In this document: positions 1 through 4,528 of the stretch, piece after piece
Layout of the letters: every line of letters begins with the position of its first letter
Numbering within the stretch: the first letter of the stretch is position 1
Source of the DNA: Bacteroidales bacterium
GTDB lineage: Bacteria > Bacteroidota > Bacteroidia > Bacteroidales > UBA7960
Reading direction: 5' to 3'
NCBI GenBank assembly: GCA_003554665.1
Contig: PWGY01000057.1
Location: 1 to 6,294, forward strand
Length of the DNA stretch: 6,294 nucleotides
Translations under genes and position numbers: made by a program
Notes under the pieces: model-generated
Database searches by the model: none
What the model saw: the letters and a program-made list of their open reading frames with translations, nothing else
What the model was told of the DNA's origin: nothing

Positions 1-705
1 CACCCCGATCAGTGCTTTCAGGTAATCCACTGCCTGTTCGTAGGCATTTTCTGCCTGCAACACATTGGGCCGCAGGTTTTCTGTCTGCACCTCAGCCCGG
101 ATCAGATCATATTCAGCCACTGTACCCTGCTCATACATACGTTTGGTCCGATCCAGGTTCTCAGTGGCATTGCGCAGGCTTTTCCGCATCACATCCAGCG
201 ATTCCCGGGCCAGCAAAGCATCGAAAAAAGCAAGCTGCACATTGTATTCAAGTTCGATCCGGCTGGCCCGCAGTTGTTCTCCTGCCAGATCTTTGTCAGC
301 CCGCGCGGCATCCAGCGAGCGGTTCAGGGCGGGATTATACAAAGGCATCTGGGCCGACAGCGTGGCCATAAAGCTATTGTCAGATCCCACTTCCAGGTAT
401 CCGTTGCCGCCAAAGGGGCTGTCATCGGGTAAAAAGATGATGGGCCTCATAATGTTACGGTTGTAACTCCCGGACACATTCAGGGAAGGCAGATAACTCC
501 CCCTGATTTCCTGAATGCCGGCTTCCCTGCTTTCCACTTCCAGGCGGGCCACCCGAAGAGTGGGATTCTGATCCCTGGCAATATCAACTGCTGCATCCAG
601 GTCAAGATAAAGCGTGTCGGAAGGGTTACCCTTCACAACGCCGGGGCCGGCCAGCAACAGCACCAACAATGCAGCTGTCCTTACAAATAATTGAAATCTG
701 TTCAT
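1..705 (-). CDS. TolC-family outer-membrane efflux protein, N-terminal part (runs off left edge)
   Basis: The outer-membrane channel of a tripartite efflux or type I secretion system: a trimeric barrel with an alpha-helical periplasmic tunnel that works with an inner-membrane pump and a periplasmic adaptor. The visible 235 residues start with a signal peptide (MNRFQLF, then hydrophobic AALLVLLLAG, likely cleavage near residue 26). Next come LDLDAAVDIARDQNPTLRVA (about 33-52), typical of the first TolC helix, a strand-rich stretch about 73-120 (SYLPSLNVSGSYN, FMATLSAQMPLY), and long helices about 125-235 with the family pattern Y-E-Q-G-T-V-A-x-x-D-L-I-R-A-E-V (192-207). A full member has about 430-480 residues, so roughly half is missing at the left edge. 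The ATG at 705-703 lies one base after the tetR stop, which implies co-transcription and probable translational coupling. Adaptor and RND pump genes are expected further left, but that is inference. The family call is secure; the substrate is unknown. Confidence 0.93.
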   Translation of the reverse strand, partial: MNRFQLFVRTAALLVLLLAGPGVVKGNPSDTLYLDLDAAVDIARDQNPTLRVARLEVESREAGIQEIRGSYLPSLNVSGSYNRNIMRPIIFLPDDSPFGGNGYLEVGSDNSFMATLSAQMPLYNPALNRSLDAARADKDLAGEQLRASRIELEYNVQLAFFDALLARESLDVMRKSLRNATENLDRTKRMYEQGTVAEYDLIRAEVQTENLRPNVLQAENAYEQAVDYLKALIGV

Positions 706-706
706 T

Positions 707-1324
707 TTAAACATGTTCTTCTGGGGTTCGGTTATAAAACAATGTCTCAATTTCCATTAATCCCTTCTCCGTGGCAAGCCCACGCAGGAATCCTGTCAGA
801 ATGTGATGAAAGAGATAAGCACGGGGATAACGATCAGGCGGGAAAGTTTCCGTATCAGACATCAAATCCACCTGGGCAAACAACATTTTTGCAGCAATAT
901 CCGGGTTAATGTCCGTCCGGAAATAGCCCTGTTCAATCCCGTCACGAACGAGCTGATGGACCAATGACTCCCGTTCTTTCATCAGCGGAGCCATTTTGTC
1001 ATCCCAGACCAGGGGAAAACTTCGCTGCAATTCATTGATAAAGTTCGGATGAATGTCGTTGATCCGGATCACGGTATAGCGGAAATGCCTGAAAATTAAG
1101 TCAACAGGGTTCTTGGCTGCTGTTTCAATTTCCTTGTACTTCTCTGCATCCTTCCTGTACTGAAAAATAACAGCCTGACCAAGCAGGTCATCCTTGTTTT
1201 CCACGTAATCGTAAAGTGTCCTTTTTGAAATACCCAGGGACTCAGCCACGTCGTTCATGGTTACGGCCCGGATTCCGTTCTTTAAAAACATCCGGGAAGC
1301 ACAGTCCAGTATTCTTTCTTTCAT
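707..1324 (-). CDS. TetR/AcrR-family transcriptional repressor
   Basis: A one-component DNA-binding repressor of 205 residues, a normal length for the family. The N-terminal helix-turn-helix is clear at about residues 1-48: ILDCASRMFLKNGIRAVTMN, then DVAESLGISKRTLYDYVENK and DDLL, where S-K-R-T-L-Y-D-Y-V is the recognition helix. The remaining residues, about 55-200, are helical and variable, as expected of a ligand-binding and dimerisation domain. An in-frame TGA lies at 1333-1331, so the ATG at 1324-1322 is the earliest ATG start. The stop is followed after one base by the ATG of the TolC-like gene (TAA-A-ATG). This context says it most likely controls its own operon, an efflux system, and is released by a toxic ligand. 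The operator is not certain; palindromes in the 1325-1953 region are candidates. Function by family is firm; the ligand cannot be read from the sequence. Confidence 0.93.
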   Translation of the reverse strand: MKERILDCASRMFLKNGIRAVTMNDVAESLGISKRTLYDYVENKDDLLGQAVIFQYRKDAEKYKEIETAAKNPVDLIFRHFRYTVIRINDIHPNFINELQRSFPLVWDDKMAPLMKERESLVHQLVRDGIEQGYFRTDINPDIAAKMLFAQVDLMSDTETFPPDRYPRAYLFHHILTGFLRGLATEKGLMEIETLFYNRTPEEHV

Positions 1325-1406
1325 GAGTGATCAATTTATCAGTAATTAACCCCGGCCAAATGGTTCCTTTCCGGGTCTTTGTAGATGAAATCAATTGACA
1401 TCCTCA

Positions 1407-1444
1407 GCAAATTATCCAACTCAACGCAAATTATCCAACTCAAC
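1407..1444. repeat. Perfect 19-bp tandem duplication
   Basis: The unit GCAAATTATCCAACTCAAC occurs at 1407-1425 and again, without a mismatch or spacer, at 1426-1444. On the minus strand the unit reads GTTGAGTTGGATAATTTGC. It sits 83-120 bp upstream of the tetR start, in the expected leader or promoter zone. It could be replication slippage, a variable tract, or a doubled regulatory site. The unit contains ATAATTTG, which is close to but not a match for the TAnnTTTG -7 box. Confidence 0.9.
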
Positions 1445-1449
1445 GCCTG

Positions 1450-1524
1450 GTGGAAACAACCGGAACCACGATGATTACTCGCAACATCCTCATTGTAAAC
1501 CCTTCGGGTTTTGCGGGTTTCCAC
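1450..1524. repeat. 75-bp element with a bulged terminal stem and nested hairpin
   Basis: GTGGAAAC (1450-1457) is the reverse complement of GTTTCCAC (1517-1524). After a two-base AA bulge the stem continues with CCG (1460-1462) pairing CGG (1514-1516). Inside lies AAACCC-TTC-GGGTTT (1497-1511), a perfect 6-bp hairpin. A competing pairing joins ATTGT plus AAACCC (1492-1502) to GGGTTT-CC-ACAAT (1515-1527). It can be drawn on either strand. It may be a structured leader for tetR-tolC or an interspersed palindromic repeat. No known RNA family is recognised. Confidence 0.5.
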
Positions 1525-1554
1525 AATCACGATCCAAGCACTATCAATTATTGT

Positions 1555-1564
1555 ACCAATTGGT
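1555..1564. repeat. Perfect 10-bp palindrome ACCAATTGGT
   Basis: A fully self-complementary decamer about 230 bp upstream of the tetR start. It could be half of an operator or chance. Nothing ties it to a specific protein. Confidence 0.25.
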
Positions 1565-1612
1565 CTTTTCGCTGATTTATTTTTTGAACCCCCTTCAAAA
1601 CAAAGAGGTTGA

Positions 1613-1642
1613 CGAAGGTAATAAAACCCGGAAAACACCAAT
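1613..1642 (-). promoter_or_regulatory. Weak candidate promoter for tetR-tolC
   Basis: Read on the minus strand, ATTG (1642-1639), 18 bases, then TACCTTCG (1620-1613). Each box is one base from the Bacteroidota consensus TTTG / TAnnTTTG. The spacing equals that of the much better promoter upstream of the aminomutase gene. It would give a leader of about 280 nt containing the structured element and the tandem repeat. No exact TAnnTTTG lies on the minus strand between 1325 and 1500, which is the only reason this site is listed. Confidence 0.22.
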
Positions 1643-1717
1643 GGTTTTTCAGGATATTTTAACATTGTTTTATAAAGTTATCAGGACAACAGGAAGTGTC
1701 CATTTCCTGACACCCAC

Positions 1718-1733
1718 TGTTCGCAGGCGAACA
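1718..1733. promoter_or_regulatory. 16-bp palindrome TGTTCGC-AG-GCGAACA, possible operator
   Basis: Perfect 7-bp half sites separated by two bases. Its length and symmetry suit a dimeric regulator such as a TetR-family protein. It lies about 400 bp upstream of the tetR start and about 220 bp beyond the aminomutase stop, so it is not at an obvious operator position unless the promoter is also distal. Just beside it, CAGGAA (1690-1695) and TTCCTG (1704-1709) form another short inverted repeat. Confidence 0.35.
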
Positions 1734-1761
1734 CTCTCAGCCAAAACCCGCAAAACATGGA

Positions 1762-1785
1762 CAGGTGAGATATTCATCCCACCTG
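1762..1785 (-). terminator. Hairpin downstream of the aminomutase gene, possible transcript end
   Basis: CAGGTGAGAT (1762-1771), loop ATTC, ATCCCACCTG (1776-1785): nine of ten pairs match, with one A/C mismatch. On the minus strand it lies about 170 nt after the aminomutase stop and is followed by TCCATGTTTTG, which has only a short run of T. It is therefore a 3'-end or RNA-stability hairpin candidate and not a classical intrinsic terminator. Confidence 0.35.
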
Positions 1786-1953
1786 GGAGCATAACTGCAA
1801 AGCCTTATACAGCGTAAAGAAGAATGAATGATTCGCCACGAAATACCATTGCAGTTAACTGTCACCAGCCTGCATATGATCCGGGTTGGAAATGGGGTAT
1901 TACGGTGTGTACAAACCTTGACTGAAACGGCAAATCATCTGTTGAGGCCTGCT

Positions 1954-4146
1954 CTAACCCCCGTAATTGGTGATTTTCTCAGTCAGGATATAATCAAAAT
2001 CAGGATATTCGTAAATGGACATACGTGGTTCAGTTTCACCAATGGAGTAGCCCCAAATGCTCTCATAGTCCTTTCTTTCCTCGCCCATTTCCTCAAGCTG
2101 ATCCAGGTAAGCACCCACAGACTTGGATTCAATGATCACAAACTTGCCCAGTTTTTCAATCACAGGACTGTGACTGCGGTTGTGGTCGTGATCAAATTCC
2201 AGGATACGACGCCCATCACCGGTAACACCGATCACCCTGAAAGTCATACTTTTTCCGACTCCCGGCAGGTTGAGCACATTCCGGTCGGTAGCCAAAAACG
2301 GGATGTTTGCCTCGCGACGTAGCTGCTCCACGTTTTGCACCATATTTTCTGCCTCTTCCGGAAAAGCCCGGATGCGCCTGCGATATTGCTGCGGAATTTC
2401 CCCAATGACTTTTTCTTCCATCTGCTCCTGTGACGCCCGTGCATTGGTGGCAAACTTGAACGCATTTTCCCTGTAACCCTTCACAGAAAAAGTGTAATAA
2501 GGAAGCACCCCCACATCATTGAGCACCTTACGCAGTTTGGCGGTATGCCCCCTGCGGCTGGCCGGTGCAGTAAATACCAGCTGATTGGTCACGGTCCATC
2601 CGGCGGATGTCAGCCGGTCCAATCCTTTTTGGGCTTCAGGGGTGATCTCCATGGCTGACTGATAGTGGGTCTGGATCACAAACTGTTTGATGCCGATTGC
2701 GGAAGCCTTTGCCTTGAACTCTCCCAGAATTCTTGCCAGATCATCCGTAATACGCTGCGGAAGGTATGCTGGTAAACGGGTACCAAGCCTGATCCGCAGG
2801 ATTTCAGCATGTTTGTCACCATCCGCCCTGTTTTCATTTTTCTTTTTCTTCCTTGCGGCCATTTCATAAACGGCCGTCAGAATTTTTTCGATGGATTTAT
2901 CAGCACTCATCAGCGCATCCCCGCCGGTAATCAGAATATCTCTCAGCATGGAGTCTTCTTCCCAGTATTTCATGATCATTGCCAGCTTGTCATCCCAGCT
3001 TTCTTTGGGCTTCAGCTGATCCAGATCAAAGTTCAGGTTGCCACGCTGAAAATCGTACATACGCTGACAGGAAGAGCATAAACCGGCACAGGCCCTGCCC
3101 ATGGTATCCGGGATCATAATGGCCACTTCCGGGTAACGCCGGTGCACATTATGTTCCGTTGGCAATATCCAGCCGGCCGCATTGGGTTTTCCCGGCTCCA
3201 CAACATCTTCTTTTTCCCAGCCGACAATATGCCCGAACTCATCCACCAGTTCTTTGGAGTACAATACATAATAGCGGATCGCAAGGTCTTTGCCATTGGC
3301 AAACTCAGGCGCATCAACATTCAGCAGGGAAAGATAATAAGGGTTCACAAAGAAAGGTATACCTTTATCCCTGGCCCTGTAAAGCAAGGACATCGTGTTT
3401 TCGTCCAGTGAGTCCCCCAACATCTCGTTGAGGGTATCGGGGTCACGTACTGCGAACTTCAGGTGAAAGCGGAAGTCACCCCACCATTGCCTCATGAGAT
3501 CCATCTTTTCTGCCATGGAAGCTCCATTGGGGAACACATAACGGTTGCTTATCATCTGCTTGTTATCGATCTTTTCAATCAGGACCCGCATGATCCGTTC
3601 TTTGTTTTGTTCACGGATTTCAACAATTTCAGGATCGAGCCCCGAGGGGTGTTGCTCCATCCATTGAAGCACCTGCTCACCTGGTGGATTTTGATGATCG
3701 CTTTTCCCATTGTATTGGCGGAAGAGCTGGATCAGGTCTTCAAGAAAGTGGGGATGCAAAATAGCGGCATCCTCTTTGACTCCTTGCCACAGCATACCGA
3801 AAACATCATTGGTCACCTTTTCTCCCCTGAGGTTCAGATCTTCATATTCTTCGCCCTGCCTGTCAAGGTAATCCAGCAGCCTGATGGCGGCATAATCCTG
3901 CCAGCTAAGTTTTCTCATGGCTTCCCACCCCTTCGACTCAAAGCGGTAATAACTATAAACCAAGGGGTTGTCCCGCATATATTTCATAACCTGATCACGC
4001 AATCCGGAAGCAAACTCTTCTATGTTTGCTGCGCTTTGAAATAACTTTTGCAAGTCGGGGTTTTCTTCCAGCAAACGCTGCAGCAGGACACTTGTTTCTT
4101 TTCCGCTTATTGGATTGTTGACTGTTGGGTTAACCACATTGCTCAT
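1954..4146 (-). CDS. kamA: Long KamA-family radical-SAM aminomutase, glutamate 2,3-aminomutase-like
   Basis: A cytosolic SAM, [4Fe-4S] and PLP enzyme that shifts an amino group from C2 to C3 of an amino acid. The 730 residues have a charged N-terminal extension (1 to about 215) not present in clostridial lysine 2,3-aminomutase (LAM, about 416 residues), then the core. Visible landmarks against remembered LAM: PYYLSLL (269-275), RYP (337-339), cluster C353-x3-C357-x2-C360, R362 (the LAM Arg134 carboxylate binder), ITGGDAL (406-412), RIRLGTRLPAYLPQRIT (451-467), NQ (521-522), and PGVGK with K632 as the PLP lysine. LAM Asp293 and Asp330, which hold the lysine side chain, correspond to K556 and N626, as in glutamate 2,3-aminomutase. 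The C-terminal zinc cysteines of LAM are missing; only three cysteines exist in the whole protein. A lysine-rich insert lies at about 431-446. The gene has its own promoter and no operon partner. The product would be beta-glutamate if this reading is right; beta-lysine is the alternative. Confidence 0.9.
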   Translation of the reverse strand: MSNVVNPTVNNPISGKETSVLLQRLLEENPDLQKLFQSAANIEEFASGLRDQVMKYMRDNPLVYSYYRFESKGWEAMRKLSWQDYAAIRLLDYLDRQGEEYEDLNLRGEKVTNDVFGMLWQGVKEDAAILHPHFLEDLIQLFRQYNGKSDHQNPPGEQVLQWMEQHPSGLDPEIVEIREQNKERIMRVLIEKIDNKQMISNRYVFPNGASMAEKMDLMRQWWGDFRFHLKFAVRDPDTLNEMLGDSLDENTMSLLYRARDKGIPFFVNPYYLSLLNVDAPEFANGKDLAIRYYVLYSKELVDEFGHIVGWEKEDVVEPGKPNAAGWILPTEHNVHRRYPEVAIMIPDTMGRACAGLCSSCQRMYDFQRGNLNFDLDQLKPKESWDDKLAMIMKYWEEDSMLRDILITGGDALMSADKSIEKILTAVYEMAARKKKKNENRADGDKHAEILRIRLGTRLPAYLPQRITDDLARILGEFKAKASAIGIKQFVIQTHYQSAMEITPEAQKGLDRLTSAGWTVTNQLVFTAPASRRGHTAKLRKVLNDVGVLPYYTFSVKGYRENAFKFATNARASQEQMEEKVIGEIPQQYRRRIRAFPEEAENMVQNVEQLRREANIPFLATDRNVLNLPGVGKSMTFRVIGVTGDGRRILEFDHDHNRSHSPVIEKLGKFVIIESKSVGAYLDQLEEMGEERKDYESIWGYSIGETEPRMSIYEYPDFDYILTEKITNYGG

Positions 4147-4192
4147 ATAATCGGTCTCTTTTTTGGGGTTACAGGCTTACTTGCAATCTTAT

Positions 4193-4249
4193 TTACAATA
4201 CCTGATATCTTTTTTCATTTATGCATAATATCCAAAATACAGTTATCAT
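4193..4249 (-). CDS. Possible 18-codon leader ORF upstream of the aminomutase
   Basis: ATG at 4249-4247 reads MITVFWILCINEKRYQVL and stops with TAA at 4195-4193, 46 bases before the aminomutase start. The bases around its ATG (TCATATAATCCGG on the plus strand, 4246-4258) closely repeat those around the aminomutase ATG (TCATATAATCGG, 4143-4154), so the same start context occurs twice. It is too short for coding statistics and may be chance in AT-rich DNA. It has no run of a single amino acid of the kind seen in attenuator peptides. Confidence 0.2.
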   Translation of the reverse strand: MITVFWILCINEKRYQVL

Positions 4250-4289
4250 ATAATCCGGGTGTGGCGGTTTCGTTTTTCCCGTTATGTCA

Positions 4290-4312
4290 TTGAATAACCC
4301 GGGCATATTCAA
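4290..4312. promoter_or_regulatory. Palindrome TTGAATA-N9-TATTCAA in the aminomutase leader
   Basis: Perfect 7-bp arms TTGAATA (4290-4296) and TATTCAA (4306-4312) flank a centre that itself contains the palindrome CCCGGG (4298-4303). It sits about 40 bp downstream of the -7 box at 4353-4360, so it lies in the early transcribed region. A regulator bound there could block transcription, or the RNA could form a 7-bp hairpin with a 9-nt loop. No binding protein can be named. Confidence 0.4.
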
Positions 4313-4352
4313 ACCCGTTTCAAAAACTAAAACTGCCCATTTTCCCATATTA

Positions 4353-4382
4353 CAAAGGTAATCATTTTAGGCCCAAAACAAA
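4353..4382 (-). promoter_or_regulatory. Bacteroidota-type promoter of the aminomutase gene
   Basis: On the minus strand, TTTG (4382-4379), an 18-base spacer, then TACCTTTG (4360-4353), an exact match to the TTTG / TAnnTTTG consensus described for Bacteroides sigma factors. The usual spacing is about 19-21, so 18 is slightly short. A second TTTG at 4377-4374 is too close to serve. Transcription would start near 4346, giving a leader of about 200 nt. Position after the flippase terminator candidate supports independent transcription. Confidence 0.6.
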
Positions 4383-4438
4383 ACGGTATAGCAGCGGGCA
4401 GCATGGTTCCCGGGCAACATCCCCATCAAAGGCATTTT

Positions 4439-4463
4439 AAAAAGCTTACAGGGGCCCTGCAGC
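4439..4463 (-). terminator. Candidate intrinsic terminator of the flippase gene
   Basis: Minus strand: GCT-G-CAGG-GCC-CCTG-TA-AGC followed at once by TTTTT (4443-4439). The inner stem is CAGG/CCTG and the outer stem GCT/AGC, with a small internal loop. It lies about 65 nt past the flippase stop and before the aminomutase promoter, where a terminator would be expected. The stem is short, so the call is tentative. Confidence 0.4.
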
Positions 4464-4528
4464 AATCTGAAGGCTGAGGGCAATACGAAGCGGCATATAA
4501 ACCCGAAAAGAACCCGGATGAAGCTCTC

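Larger units (their letters stand above)
1508..1756. repeat. 13-bp inverted repeat, arms 1508-1520 and 1744-1756
   Basis: GTTTTGCGGGTTT at 1508-1520 is the exact reverse complement of AAACCCGCAAAAC at 1744-1756, with 223 bases between the arms. A third copy, AAACCCGGAAAAC at 1624-1636, differs from the right arm by one base. The left arm overlaps the nested hairpin and closing stem of the 1450-1524 element, so the two pairings exclude each other in one transcript. Chance is unlikely for a 13-mer in about 630 bp, although the motif is of low complexity. Confidence 0.6.
1325..1953. other. Repeat-rich gene-free region between the aminomutase gene and tetR
   Basis: No convincing gene lies in these 629 bases. 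The open frames on both strands give short, Cys/His/Pro-rich or low-complexity translations without any recognisable domain. It must contain the 3' end of the aminomutase transcript and the promoter and operator of tetR-tolC. Repeat density is high: a 19-bp tandem duplication (1407-1444), a 75-bp foldable element (1450-1524), the perfect palindrome ACCAATTGGT (1555-1564), a 13-bp inverted repeat (1508-1520 and 1744-1756) with a one-mismatch relative at 1624-1636, TGTTCGC-AG-GCGAACA (1718-1733) and a hairpin (1762-1785). The stretch 1790-1953, next to the aminomutase stop, shows nothing clear. Confidence 0.7.
4147..4528. other. Intergenic region between flippase and aminomutase genes
   Basis: 382 bases without a supported long gene. 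From right to left it holds a terminator candidate for the flippase (4463-4439), a promoter for the aminomutase (4382-4353), a 23-bp palindrome (4312-4290), a possible short leader ORF (4249-4193) and an A-rich stretch before the aminomutase ATG with no Shine-Dalgarno sequence. The leader of about 200 nt is long, but it does not match any riboswitch I can recognise by eye. Part of it also reads open on the plus strand; that frame overlaps the aminomutase start and has no recognisable product. Confidence 0.7.

Noticed and set aside
1339..1665. 108-codon minus-strand open frame upstream of tetR
   Set aside because: It spans the tandem duplication and the foldable element, its translation has no domain character and changes composition along its length, and it ends only 14 bp before tetR. 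It is more likely non-coding leader than a gene.
1395..1817. 140-codon plus-strand open frame in the same region
   Set aside because: It runs through the repeats and palindromes, has an Asn/Thr/Pro-rich translation with no recognisable motif, and no gene context on that strand.
1828..2322. 164-codon plus-strand open frame
   Set aside because: It mostly overlaps the 3' end of the aminomutase gene in antisense; its translation is a mirror of that gene's coding bias.
3463..4044. 193-codon plus-strand open frame
   Set aside because: It lies fully antisense within the aminomutase coding sequence, which has clear catalytic motifs.
1954..4146. Suspicion that the long aminomutase is a fusion of two genes or a frameshift artefact
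   Set aside because: The frame is continuous with uniform composition, the core motifs are in the right order, and there is no internal start context or domain of another family.
4143..4258. Possible SAM or lysine riboswitch in the aminomutase leader
   Set aside because: The enzyme uses SAM, so I looked, but none of the conserved core sequences or multi-helix layouts of those riboswitches can be traced by eye.
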